A stretch of DNA of 64,000 nt, from positions 7,068,001-7,132,000 of the forward strand of contig NW_027478158.1 in assembly GCF_051020975.1 (NCBI RefSeq), in the 5' to 3' direction. Below, one piece after another: positions 38,616 to 51,817 of this stretch. Source of the DNA: Osmia lignaria lignaria. Taxonomy: Eukaryota; Arthropoda; Insecta; Hymenoptera; Megachilidae. Positions within the stretch are counted from its first letter, which is position 1. Each line of letters starts with the position of its first letter. Position numbers and translations under genes: made by a program. Under the pieces are notes generated by a model, which did not search any database, was not told the origin of the DNA, and saw only the letters and a list, made by a program, of their open reading frames with translations.

Positions 38616-39581
38616 TGATCAGATGCGTAGTTCTCGAGATATATCAAGATATTTAAAAGTTCCGAAGCCGCACCAACAGAATAGAGATACAGAAACACCG
38701 TGGCTCCTTTCTTTGAGATAACTCTGCACTATTGCGAGCTGCAAATGCCACTTCCAGCTTAGCTGTGCAGAAGAAGAACAACAAGAATAAGAAATATCTC
38801 GAAATATGTCCGTCAGGCCCCTTCCCTTGAGATAAATCTGCAAATATCTCGGAAACGAAGAGAGCTATGGCAAAATGTTAAGAGACCCTTTCTGTAGAGA
38901 ATTAAGTTTCCTACTTTTTATGTTCTATGATATTTTTTGATCAGATGCGTAGTTCCCGAGATATATCAAGATCTTTAAAAGTTCCGAAGCCGCACCAACA
39001 TAATAGAGATACAGAAACACCGTGGCCCCCTTCTTTGAGATAACTCTGCACTATTGCGAGCTGCAAATGCCACTTCCAGCTTAGCTGTGCAGAAGAAGAA
39101 CAACAAGAAGAAGAAATATCTCGAAATATGTCCGTCAGGCCCCTTCCCTTGAGATAAATCTGCAAATATCTCGGAAACGAAGCGAGCTATGGCAAAATGT
39201 TAAGCGACCTTTTTTGTAGAGAATGAAGTTTCCTACTTTTTATGTTCTATGATATTTTTTGATCAGATGCGTAGTTCTCGAGATATATCAAGATATTTAA
39301 AAGTTCCGAAGCCGCACCAACAGAATAGAGATACAGAAACACCGTGGCTCCTTTCTTTGAGATAACTCTGCACTATTGCGAGCTGGAAATGCCACTTCCA
39401 GTTTAGCTGTGCAGAAGAAGAACAACAAGAAGAAGAAATATCTCGAAATATGTCCGTCAGGCCCCTTCCCTTGAGATAAATCTGCAAATATCTCGGAAAC
39501 GAAGCGAGCTATGGCAAAATGTTGAGAGACCTTTTTTGTAGGGAATTAAGTTTCCTACTTTTTATGTTCTATAATATTTTT
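38616..39581 (+). repeat. Partial third 6-mer unit (first 3 monomers)
   Basis: The first three monomers of the 6-mer recur a third time. TTAAGCGACC near 39201 (C at 39205) differs from TTAAGAGACC at the matching site 37273. After the third monomer the order changes into a 5-mer that reuses this third monomer as its first member. Confidence 0.88.
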
Positions 39582-40869
39582 TGATCAGATGCGTAGTTCT
39601 CGAGATATATCAAGATATTTAAAAGTTCCGAAGCCGCACCAACATAATAGAGATACAGAAACACCGTGGCCCCTTTCTTTGAGATAACTCTGCACTAGTG
39701 CGAGCCGCAAATGCCACTTCCAGCTTAGCTGTGCCGAAGAAGAACAACAAGAAGAAGAAATATCTCGAAATATGTCCGTCAGGCCCCTTCCCTTGAGATA
39801 AATCTGCAAATATCTCGGAAACGAAGCGAGCTATGGCAAAATGTTAAGCGACCTTTTTGGCAGTGAATTAAGTTTCCTACTTTTTATGTTCTATGATATT
39901 TTTTGATCAGATGCGTAGTTCTCGAGATATATCAAGATATTTAAAAGTTCCGAAGCCGCACCAACATAATAGAGATACAGAAACACCGTGGCCCCTTTCT
40001 TTGAGATAACTTTGCACTATTGCGAGCTGTAAATGCCACTTCCAGCTTAGCTGTGCAGAAGAAGAACAACAAGAAGAAGAAATATCTCGAAATATGTCCG
40101 TCAGGCCCCTTCCCTTGAGATATATCGGCAAATATCTCGGAAACAAAGCGAGCTATGGCAAAATGTTAAGAGACCTTTTTTGTAGAGAATTATGTTTCCT
40201 ACAATTTATGTTCTATGATATTTTTTGATCAGAAGCGTAGTTTTCGAGATATATCGAGATATTTAAAAGTTCCGAAGCTACACCAACATAATAGAGATAC
40301 AGAAACACCGTGGCCCCTTTCTTTGAGATAACTCTGCACTAGTGCGAGCCGCAAATGCCACTTCCAGCTTAGCTGTGCAGAAGAAGAACAACAAGAAGAA
40401 GAAATATCTCGAAATATGTCCGTCAGGCCCCTTCCCTTGAGATAAATCTGCAAATATCTCGGAAACGAAGCGAGCTATGGCAAAATGTTAAGAGACCTTT
40501 TTGGTAGAGAATTAAGTTTCCTACTTTTTATGTTCTATGATATTTTTTGATCAGATGCGTAGTTCTCGAGATATATCAAGATATTTAAAAGTTCCGAAGC
40601 CGCACCAACATAATAGAGATACAGAAACACCGTGGCCCCTTTCTTTGAGATAACTCTGCACTAGTGCGAGCCGCAAATGCCACTTCCAGCTTAGCTGTGC
40701 AGAAGAAGAACAACAAGAAGAAGAAATATCTCGAAATATGTCCGTCAGGCCCCTTCCCTTGAGATAAATCTGCAAATATCTCGGAAACGAAGCGAGCTAT
40801 GGCAAAATGTTAAGCGACCTTTTTTGTAGAGAATGAAGTTTCCTACTTTTTATGTTCTATGATATTTTT
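39260..40869 (+). repeat. 5-mer higher-order unit, copy 1 (1610 bp)
   Basis: Five monomers repeat at an offset of 1610 bp. Markers are GTGCCGAAG (C at 39735), TATCGGCAAATATC with AAACAAAGCG in the third monomer, and GCTACACCAAC in the fourth. The first monomer is shared with the preceding 6-mer, so the two higher-order systems overlap by one copy. Confidence 0.9.
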
Positions 40870-42479
40870 TGATCAGATGCGTAGTTCTCGAGATATATCA
40901 AGATATTTAAAAGTTCCGAAGCCGCACCAACAGAATAGAGATACAGAAACACCGTGGCTCCTTTCTTTGAGATAACTCTGCACTATTGCGAGCTGGAAAT
41001 GCCACTTCCAGTTTAGCTGTGCAGAAGAAGAACAACAAGAAGAAGAAATATCTCGAAATATGTCCGTCAGGCCCCTTCCCTTGAGATAAATCTGCAAATA
41101 TCTCGGAAACGAAGCGAGCTATGGCAAAATGTTGAGAGACCTTTTTTGTAGGGAATTAAGTTTCCTACTTTTTATGTTCTATAATATTTTTTGATCAGAT
41201 GCGTAGTTCTCGAGATATATCAAGATATTTAAAAGTTCCGAAGCCGCACCAACATAATAGAGATACAGAAACACCGTGGCCCCTTTCTTTGAGATAACTC
41301 TGCACTAGTGCGAGCCGCAAATGCCACTTCCAGCTTAGCTGTGCCGAAGAAGAACAACAAGAAGAAGAAATATCTCGAAATATGTCCGTCAGGCCCCTTC
41401 CCTTGAGATAAATCTGCAAATATCTCGGAAACGAAGCGAGCTATGGCAAAATGTTAAGCGACCTTTTTGGCAGTGAATTAAGTTTCCTACTTTTTATGTT
41501 CTATGATATTTTTTGATCAGATGCGTAGTTCTCGAGATATATCAAGATATTTAAAAGTTCCGAAGCCGCACCAACATAATAGAGATACAGAAACACCGTG
41601 GCCCCTTTCTTTGAGATAACTTTGCACTATTGCGAGCTGTAAATGCCACTTCCAGCTTAGCTGTGCAGAAGAAGAACAACAAGAAGAAGAAATATCTCGA
41701 AATATGTCCGTCAGGCCCCTTCCCTTGAGATATATCGGCAAATATCTCGGAAACAAAGCGAGCTATGGCAAAATGTTAAGAGACCTTTTTTGTAGAGAAT
41801 TATGTTTCCTACAATTTATGTTCTATGATATTTTTTGATCAGAAGCGTAGTTTTCGAGATATATCGAGATATTTAAAAGTTCCGAAGCTACACCAACATA
41901 ATAGAGATACAGAAACACCGTGGCCCCTTTCTTTGAGATAACTCTGCACTAGTGCGAGCCGCAAATGCCACTTCCAGCTTAGCTGTGCAGAAGAAGAACA
42001 ACAAGAAGAAGAAATATCTCGAAATATGTCCGTCAGGCCCCTTCCCTTGAGATAAATCTGCAAATATCTCGGAAACGAAGCGAGCTATGGCAAAATGTTA
42101 AGAGACCTTTTTGGTAGAGAATTAAGTTTCCTACTTTTTATGTTCTATGATATTTTTTGATCAGATGCGTAGTTCTCGAGATATATCAAGATATTTAAAA
42201 GTTCCGAAGCCGCACCAACATAATAGAGATACAGAAACACCGTGGCCCCTTTCTTTGAGATAACTCTGCACTAGTGCGAGCCGCAAATGCCACTTCCAGC
42301 TTAGCTGTGCAGAAGAAGAACAACAAGAAGAAGAAATATCTCGAAATATGTCCGTCAGGCCCCTTCCCTTGAGATAAATCTGCAAATATCTCGGAAACGA
42401 AGCGAGCTATGGCAAAATGTTAAGAGACCTTTTTTGTAGAGAATTAAGTTTCCTACTTTTTATGTTCTATGATATTTTT
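40870..42479 (+). repeat. 5-mer higher-order unit, copy 2 (1610 bp)
   Basis: The same five monomers recur with GTGCCGAAG (C at 41345) and GCTACACCAAC near 41886. A difference lies at the end: TTAAGAGACC follows the last monomer here, but TTAAGCGACC in copy 1. Confidence 0.9.
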
Positions 42480-42801
42480 TGATCAGATGCGTAGTTCTCG
42501 AGATATATCAAGATATTTAAAAGTTCCGAAGCCGCACCAACATAATAGAGATACAGAAACACCGTCGCCCCTTTCTTTGAGATAACTTTGCACTATTGCG
42601 AGCTGTAAATGCCACTTCCAGCTTAGCTGTGCAGAAGAAGAACAACAAGAAGAAGAAATATCTCGAAATATGTCCGTCAGGCCCCTTCCCTTGAGATATA
42701 TCGGCAAATATCTCGGAAACAAAGCGAGCTATGGCAAAATGTTAAGAGACCTTTTTTGTAGAGAATTATGTTTCCTACAATTTATGTTCTATGATATTTT
42801 T

Positions 42802-44089
42802 TGATCAGAAGCGTAGTTTTCGAGATATATCGAGATATTTAAAAGTTCCGAAGCCGCACCAACATAATAGAGATACAGAAACACCGTCGCCCCTTTCTTT
42901 GAGATAACTTTGCACTATTGCGAGCTGTAAATGCCACTTCCAGCTTAGCTGTGCAGAAGAAGAACAACAAGAAGAAGAAATATCTCGAAATATGTCCGTC
43001 AGGCCCCTTCCCTTGAGATATATCGGCAAATATCTCGGAAACAAAGCGAGCTATGGCAAAATGTTAAGAGACCTTTTTTGTAGAGAATTATGTTTCCTAC
43101 AATTTATGTTCTATGATATTTTTTGATCAGAAGCGTAGTTTTCGAGATATATCGAGATATTTAAAAGTTCCGAAGCCGCACCAACATAATAGAGATACAG
43201 AAACACCGTGGCCCCTTTCTTTGAGATAACTCTGCACTAGTGCGAGCCGCAAATGCCACTTCCAGCTTAGCTGTGCAGAAGAAGAACAACAAGAAGAAGA
43301 AATATCTCGAAATATGTCCGTCATGCCCCTTCCCTTGAGATAAATCTGCAAATATCTCGGAAACGAAGAGAGCTATGGCAAAATGTTAAGAGACCTTTTT
43401 TGTAGAGAATTAAGTTTCCTACTTTTTATGTTCTATGATATTTTTTGATCAGATGCGTAGTTCTCGAGATATATCAAGATATTTAAAAGTTCCGAAGCCG
43501 CACCAACATAATAGAGATACAGAAACACCGTCGCCCCTTTCTTTGAGATAACTTTGCACTATTGCGAGCTGTAAATGCCACTTCCAGCTTAGCTGTGCAG
43601 AAGAAGAACAACAAGAAGAAGAAATATCTCGAAATATGTCCGTCAGGCCCCTTCCCTTGAGATATATCGGCAAATATCTCGGAAACAAAGCGAGCTATGG
43701 CAAAATGTTAAGAGACCTTTTTTGTAGAGAATTATGTTTCCTACAATTTATGTTCTATGATATTTTTTGATCAGAAGCGTAGTTTTCGAGATATATCGAG
43801 ATATTTAAAAGTTCCGAAGCCGCACCAACATAATAGAGATACAGAAACACCGTGGCCCCTTTCTTTGAGATAACTCTGCACTAGTGCGAGCCGCAAATGC
43901 CACTTCCAGCTTAGCTGTGCAGAAGAAGAACAACAAGAAGAAGAAATATCTCGAAATATGTCCGTCATGCCCCTTCCCTTGAGATAAATCTGCAAATATC
44001 TCGGAAACGAAGAGAGCTATGGCAAAATGTTAAGAGACCTTTTTTGTAGAGAATTAAGTTTCCTACTTTTTATGTTCTATGATATTTTT
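42802..44089 (+). repeat. Two 2-mers (644 bp each)
   Basis: A pair of monomers occurs twice, at 42802-43445 and 43446-44089. The first member has ACCGTCGCCCC in place of ACCGTGGCCCC, plus AAACAAAGCG. The second has CCGTCATGCCCC and GAAGAGAGC. The first member of the left pair starts in the TTTTCGAG form and that of the right pair in the TTCTCGAG form, so one of them is a recombinant. A further copy of the first member precedes the pairs at 42480. Confidence 0.85.
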
Positions 44090-45699
44090 TGATCAGATGC
44101 GTAGTTCTCGAGATATATCAAGATATTTAAAAGTTCCGAAGCCGCACCAACAGAATAGAGATACAGAAACACCGTGGCTCCTTTCTTTGAGATAACTCTG
44201 CACTATTGCGAGCTGCAAATGCCACTTCCAGCTTAGCTGTGCAGAAGAAGAACAACAAGAATAAGAAATATCTCGAAATATGTCCGTCAGGCCCCTTCCC
44301 TTGAGATAAATCTGCAAATATCTCGGAAACGAAGAGAGCTATGGCAAAATGTTAAGAGACCCTTTCTGTAGAGAATTAAGTTTCCTACTTTTTATGTTCT
44401 ATGATATTTTTTGATCAGATGCGTAGTTCCCGAGATATATCAAGATCTTTAAAAGTTCCGAAGCCGCACCAACATAATAGAGATACAGAAACACCGTGGC
44501 CCCCTTCTTTGAGATAACTCTGCACTATTGCGAGCTGCAAATGCCACTTCCAGCTTAGCTGTGCAGAAGAAGAACAACAAGAAGAAGAAATATCTCGAAA
44601 TATGTCCGTCAGGCCCCTTCCCTTGAGATAAATCTGCAAATATCTCGGAAACGAAGCGAGCTATGGCAAAATGTTAAGAGACCTTTTTTGTAGAGAATGA
44701 AGTTTCCTACTTTTTATGTTCTATGATATTTTTTGATCAGATGCGTAGTTCTCGAGATATATCAAGATATTTAAAAGTTCCGAAGCCGCACCAACAGAAT
44801 AGAGATACAGAAACACCGTGGCTCCTTTCTTTGAGATAACTCTGCACTATTGCGAGCTGGAAATGCCACTTCCAGTTTAGCTGTGCAGAAGAAGAACAAC
44901 AAGAAGAAGAAATATCTCGAAATATGTCCGTCAGGCCCCTTCCCTTGAGATAAATCTGCAAATATCTCGGAAACGAAGCGAGCTATGGCAAAATGTTGAG
45001 AGACCTTTTTTGTAGGGAATTAAGTTTCCTACTTTTTATGTTCTATAATATTTTTTGATCAGATGCGTAGTTCTCGAGATATATCAAGATATTTAAAAGT
45101 TCCGAAGCCGCACCAACATAATAGAGATACAGAAACACCGTGGCCCCTTTCTTTGAGATAACTCTGCACTAGTGCGAGCCGCAAATGCCACTTCCAGCTT
45201 AGCTGTGCCGAAGAAGAACAACAAGAAGAAGAAATATCTCGAAATATGTCCGTCAGGCCCCTTCCCTTGAGATAAATCTGCAAATATCTCGGAAACGAAG
45301 CGAGCTATGGCAAAATGTTAAGCGACCTTTTTGGCAGTGAATTAAGTTTCCTACTTTTTATGTTCTATGATATTTTTTGATCAGATGCGTAGTTCTCGAG
45401 ATATATCAAGATATTTAAAAGTTCCGAAGCCGCACCAACATAATAGAGATACAGAAACACCGTGGCCCCTTTCTTTGAGATAACTTTGCACTATTGCGAG
45501 CTGTAAATGCCACTCCCAGCTTAGCTGTGCAGAAGAAGAACAACAAGAAGAAGAAATATCTCGAAATATGTCCGTCAGGCCCCTTCCCTTGAGATATATC
45601 GGCAAATATCTCGGAAACAAAGCGAGCTATGGCAAAATGTTAAGAGACCTTTTTTGTAGAGAATTATGTTTCCTACAATTTATGTTCTATGATATTTTT
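44090..45699 (+). repeat. Dispersed copy of the 6-mer/5-mer monomer order (5 monomers)
   Basis: The order here reproduces 38616-40225: the three opening monomers of the 6-mer, then the GTGCCGAAG monomer and the TATCGGCAAATATC monomer. The last has a private CACTCCCAG near 45512. The offset is 5474 bp (17 monomers), so the block was copied over intervening units rather than only to its direct neighbour. Confidence 0.85.
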
Positions 45700-46343
45700 T
45701 GATCAGAAGCGTAGTTTTCGAGATATATCGAGATATTTAAAAGTTCCGAAGCCGCACCAACATAATAGAGATACAGAAACACCGTGGCCCCTTTCTTTGA
45801 GATAACTCTGCACTAGTGCGAGCCGCAAATGCCACTTCCAGCTTAGCTGTGCAGAAGAAGAACAACAAGAAGAAGAAATATCTCGAAATATGTCCGTCAT
45901 GCCCCTTCCCTTGAGATAAATCTGCAAATATCTCGGAAACGAAGAGAGCTATGGCAAAATGTTAAGAGACCTTTTTTGTAGAGAATTAAGTTTCCTACTT
46001 TTTATGTTCTATGATATTTTTTGATCAGATGCGTAGTTCTCGAGATATATCAAGATATTTAAAAGTTCCGAAGCCGCACCAACATAATAGAGATACAGAA
46101 ACACCGTGGCCCCTTTCTTTGAGATAACTCTGCACTATTGCCAGCTGCAAATGCCACTTCCAGCTTAGCTGTGCAGAAGAAGAACAACAAGAAGAAGAAA
46201 TATCTCGAAATATGTCCGTCAGGCCCTTTCCCTTCAGATAAATCTGCAAATATCTCGGAAACGAAGCGAGCTATGGCAAAATGCTAAGAGACCTTTTTTG
46301 TAGAGAATTATGTTTCCTACAATTTATGTTCTATGATATTTTT

Positions 46344-48275
46344 TGATCAGAAGCGTAGTTTTCGAGATATATCGAGATATTTAAAAGTTCCGAAGCTACA
46401 CCAACATAATAGAGATACAGAAACACCGTGGCCCCTTTCTTTGAGATAACTCTGCACTAGTGCGAGCCGCAAATGCCACTTCCAGCTTAGCTGTGCAGAA
46501 GAAGAACAACAAGAAGAAGAAATATCTCGAAATATGTCCGTCAGGCCCCTTCCCTTGAGATAAATCTGCAAATATCTCGGAAACGAAGCGAGCTATGGCA
46601 AAATGTTAAGCGACCTTTTTGGCAGTGAATTAAGTTTCCTACTTTTTATGTTCTATGATATTTTTTGATCAGATGCGTAGTTCTCGAGATATATCAAGAT
46701 ATTTAAAAGTTCCGAAGCCGCACCAACATAATAGAGATACAGAAACACCGTGGCCCCTTTCTTTGAGATAACTTTGCACTATTGCGAGCTGTAAATGCCA
46801 CTCCCAGCTTAGCTGTGCAGAAGAAGAACAACAAGAAGAAGAAATATCTCGAAATATGTCCGTCAGGCCCCTTCCCTTGAGATATATCGGCAAATATCTC
46901 GGAAACAAAGCGAGCTATGGCAAAATGTTAAGAGACCTTTTTTGTAGAGAATTATGTTTCCTACAATTTATGTTCTATGATATTTTTTGATCAGAAGCGT
47001 AGTTTTCGAGGTATATCGAGATATTTAAAAGTTCCGAAGCCGCACCAACATAATAGAGATACAGAAACACCGTGGCCCCTTTCTTTGAGATAACTCTGCA
47101 CTAGTGCGAGCCGCAAATGCCACTTCCAGCTTAGCTGTGCAGAAGAAGAACAACAAGAAGAAGAAATATCTCGAAATATGTCCGTCATGCCCCTTCCCTT
47201 GGGATAAATCTGCAAATATCTCGGAAACGAAGAGAGCTATGGCAAAATGTTAAGAGACCTTTTTTGTAGAGAATTAAGTTTCCTACTTTTTATGTTCTAT
47301 GATATTTTTTGATCAGAAGCGTAGTTTTCGAGATATATCGAGATATTTAAAAGTTCCGAAGCTACACCAACATAATAGAGATACAGAAACACCGTGGCCC
47401 CTTTCTTTGAGATAACTCTGCACTAGTGCGAGCCGCAAATGCCACTTCCAGCTTAGCTGTGCAGAAGAAGAACAACAAGAAGAAGAAATATCTCGAAATA
47501 TGTCCGTCAGGCCCCTTCCCTTGAGATAAATCTGCAAATATCTCGGAAACGAAGCGAGCTATGGCAAAATGTTAAGCGACCTTTTTGGCAGTGAATTAAG
47601 TTTCCTACTTTTTATGTTCTATGATATTTTTTGATCAGATGCGTAGTTCTCGAGATATATCAAGATATTTAAAAGTTCCGAAGCCGCACCAACATAATAG
47701 AGATACAGAAACACCGTGGCCCCTTTCTTTGAGATAACTTTGCACTATTGCGAGCTGTAAATGCCACTCCCAGCTTAGCTGTGCAGAAGAAGAACAACAA
47801 GAAGAAGAAATATCTCGAAATATGTCCGTCAGGCCCCTTCCCTTGAGATATATCGGCAAATATCTCGGAAACAAAGCGAGCTATGGCAAAATGTTAAGAG
47901 ACCTTTTTTGTAGAGAATTATGTTTCCTACAATTTATGTTCTATGATATTTTTTGATCAGAAGCGTAGTTTTCGAGGTATATCGAGATATTTAAAAGTTC
48001 CGAAGCCGCACCAACATAATAGAGATACAGAAACACCGTGGCCCCTTTCTTTGAGATAACTCTGCACTAGTGCGAGCCGCAAATGCCACTTCCAGCTTAG
48101 CTGTGCAGAAGAAGAACAACAAGAAGAAGAAATATCTCGAAATATGTCCGTCATGCCCCTTCCCTTGAGATAAATCTGCAAATATCTCGGAAACGAAGAG
48201 AGCTATGGCAAAATGTTAAGAGACCTTTTTTGTAGAGAATTAAGTTTCCTACTTTTTATGTTCTATGATATTTTT
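46344..48275 (+). repeat. Two 3-mers (966 bp each)
   Basis: A three-monomer block at 46344-47309 repeats at 47310-48275. Markers are GCTACACCAAC in the first monomer, CACTCCCAG in the second and TTTTCGAGGTATATC in the third (G at 47011 and 47977). The left third monomer has CTTGGGATAAATC near 47199, which is absent in the right copy. The blocks are flanked on both sides by the same monomer type, with TTCAGATAAATC, at 46022 and 48276. Confidence 0.88.
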
Positions 48276-48597
48276 TGATCAGATGCGTAGTTCTCGAGAT
48301 ATATCAAGATATTTAAAAGTTCCGAAGCCGCACCAACATAATAGAGATACAGAAACACCGTGGCCCCTTTCTTTGAGATAACTCTGCACTATTGCCAGCT
48401 GCAAATGCCACTTCCAGCTTAGCTGTGCAGAAGAAGAACAACAAGAAGAAGAAATATCTCGAAATATGTCCGTCAGGCCCTTTCCCTTCAGATAAATCTG
48501 CAAATATCTCGGAAACGAAGCGAGCTATGGCAAAATGCTAAGAGACCTTTTTTGTAGAGAATTATGTTTCCTACAATTTATGTTCTATGATATTTTT

Positions 48598-51500
48598 TGA
48601 TCAGAAGCGTAGTTTTCGAGATATATCGAGATATTTAAAAGTTCCGAAGCTACACCAACATAATAGAGATACAGAAACACCGTGGCCCCTTTCTTTGAGA
48701 TAACTCTGCACTAGTGCGAGCCGCAAATGCCACTTCCAGCTTAGCTGTGCAGAAGAAGAACAACAAGAAGAAGAAATATCTCGAAATATGTCCGTCAGGC
48801 CCCTTCCCTTGAGATAAATCTGCAAATATCTCGGAAACGAAGCGAGCTATGGCAAAATGTTAAGAGACCTTTTTGGTAGAGAATTAAGTTTCCTACTTTT
48901 TATGTTCTATGATATTTTTTGATCAGATGCGTAGTTCTCGAGATATATCAAGATATTTAAAAGTTCCGAAGCCGCACCAACATAATAGAGATACAGAAAC
49001 ACCGTGGCCCCTTTCTTTGAGATAACTCTGCACTAGTGCGAGCCGCAAATGCCACTTCCAGCTTAGCTGTGCAGAAGAAGAACAACAAGAAGAAGAAATA
49101 TCTCGAAATATGTCCGTCAGGCCCCTTCCCTTGAGATAAATCTGCAAATATCTCGGAAACGAAGCGAGCTATGGCAAAATGTTAAGAGACCTTTTTTGTA
49201 GAGAATTAAGTTTCCTACTTTTTATGTTCTATGATATTTTTTGATCAGATGCGTAGTTCTCGAGATATATCAAGATATTTAAAAGTTCCGAAGCCGCACC
49301 AACATAATAGAGATACAGAAACACCGTCGCCCCTTTCTTTGAGATAACTTTGCACTATTGCGAGCTGTAAATGCCACTTCCAGCTTAGCTGTGCAGAAGA
49401 AGTACAACAAGAAGAAGAAATATCTCGAAATATGTCCGTCAGGCCCCTTCCCTTGAGATATATCTGCAAATATCTCGGAAACGAAGCGAGCTATGGCAAA
49501 ATGTTAAGAGACCTCTTTTGTAGAGAATTATGTTTCCTACAATTTATGTTCCATGATATTTTTTGATCAGAAGCGTAGTTCTCGAGATATATCAAGATAT
49601 TTAAAAGTTCCGAAGCCGCACCAACATAATAGAGATACAGAAACACCGTCGCCCCTTTCTTTGAGATAACTTTGCACTATTGCGAGCTGTAAATGCCACT
49701 TCCAGCTTAGCTGTGCAGAAGAAGTACAACAAGAAGAAGAAATATCTCGAAATATGTCCGTCAGGCCCCTTCCCTTGAGATATATCTGCAAATATCTCGG
49801 AAACGAAGCGAGCTATGGCAAAATGTTAAGAGACCTCTTTTGTAGAGAATTATGTTTCCTACAATTTATGTTCCATGATATTTTTTGATCAGAAGCGTAG
49901 TTTTCGAGATATATCGAGATATTTAAAAGTTCCGAAGCCGCACCAACATAATAGAGATACAGAAACACCGTGGCCCCTTTCTTTGAGATAACTCTGCACT
50001 ATTGCGAGCTGGAAATGCCACTTCCAGCTTAGCTGTGCAGAAGAAGAACAACAAGAAGAAGAAATATCTCGAAATATGTCCGTCAGGCCCTTTCCCTTCA
50101 GATAAATCTGCAAATATCTCGGAAACGAAGCGAGCTATGGCAAAATGCTAAGAGACCTTTTTTGTAGAGAATTATGTTTCCTACAATTTATGTTCTATGA
50201 TATTTTTTGATCAGAAGCGTAGTTTTCGAGATATATCGAGATATTTAAAAGTTCCGAAGCTACACCAACATAATAGAGATACAGAAACACCGTGGCCCCT
50301 TTCTTTGAGATAACTCTGCACTAGTGCGAGCCGCAAATGCCACTTCCAGCTTAGCTGTGCAGAAGAAGAACAACAAGAAGAAGAAATATCTCGAAATATG
50401 TCCGTCAGGCCCCTTCCCTTGAGATAAATCTGCAAATATCTCGGAAACGAAGCGAGCTATGGCAAAATGTTAAGAGACCTTTTTGGTAGAGAATTAAGTT
50501 TCCTACTTTTTATGTTCTATGATATTTTTTGATCAGATGCGTAGTTCTCGAGATATATCAAGATATTTAAAAGTTCCGAAGCCGCACCAACATAATAGAG
50601 ATACAGAAACACCGTGGCCCCTTTCTTTGAGATAACTCTGCACTAGTGCGAGCCGCAAATGCCACTTCCAGCTTAGCTGTGCAGAAGAAGAACAACAAGA
50701 AGAAGAAATATCTCGAAATATGTCCGTCAGGCCCCTTCCCTTGAGATAAATCTGCAAATATCTCGGAAACGAAGCGAGCTATGGCAAAATGTTAAGAGAC
50801 CTTTTTTGTAGAGAATTAAGTTTCCTACTTTTTATGTTCTATGATATTTTTTGATCAGATGCGTAGTTCTCGAGATATATCAAGATATTTAAAAGTTCCG
50901 AAGCCGCACCAACATAATAGAGATACAGAAACACCGTCGCCCCTTTCTTTGAGATAACTTTGCACTATTGCGAGCTGTAAATGCCACTTCCAGCTTAGCT
51001 GTGCAGAAGAAGTACAACAAGAAGAAGAAATATCTCGAAATATGTCCGTCAGGCCCCTTCCCTTGAGATATATCTGCAAATATCTCGGAAACGAAGCGAG
51101 CTATGGCAAAATGTTAAGAGACCTCTTTTGTAGAGAATTATGTTTCCTACAATTTATGTTCCATGATATTTTTTGATCAGAAGCGTAGTTCTCGAGATAT
51201 ATCAAGATATTTAAAAGTTCCGAAGCCGCACCAACATAATAGAGATACAGAAACACCGTCGCCCCTTTCTTTGAGATAACTTTGCACTATTGCGAGCTGT
51301 AAATGCCACTTCCAGCTTAGCTGTGCAGAAGAAGTACAACAAGAAGAAGAAATATCTCGAAATATGTCCGTCAGGCCCCTTCCCTTGAGATATATCTGCA
51401 AATATCTCGGAAACGAAGCGAGCTATGGCAAAATGTTAAGAGACCTCTTTTGTAGAGAATTATGTTTCCTACAATTTATGTTCCATGATATTTTTTGATC

Positions 51501-51817
51501 AGAAGCGTAGTTTTCGAGATATATCGAGATATTTAAAAGTTCCGAAGCCGCACCAACATAATAGAGATACAGAAACACCGTGGCCCCTTTCTTTGAGATA
51601 ACTCTGCACTATTGCGAGCTGGAAATGCCACTTCCAGTTTAGCTGTGCAGAAGAAGAACAACAAGAAGAAGAAATATCTCGAAATATGTCCGTTAGGCCC
51701 CTTCCCTTGAGATAAATCTGCAAATATCTCGGAAACGAAGAGAGCTATGGCAAAATGTTAAGAGACCTTTTTTGTAGAGAATTAAGTTTCCTACTTTTTA
51801 TGTTCTATGATATTTTT
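48598..51817 (+). repeat. Two 5-mers (1610 bp each) with a recombinant last monomer
   Basis: Five monomers from 48598 repeat from 50208. Two adjacent monomers carry GAAGTACAAC (T at 49403 and 51013). The match runs to about 50027; beyond it the left fifth monomer continues as the TTCAGATAAATC type, while the right one continues with CCAGTTTAGC and CCGTTAGGCC. One of these fifth monomers is a within-monomer recombinant. Confidence 0.87.

Noticed and set aside
34752..51817. Assembly artefact producing false duplicated blocks
   Set aside because: It cannot be excluded from sequence alone, but private single-base differences between near-identical units (for example 35979 against 37911, and 37273 against 39205) argue that the units were resolved separately.
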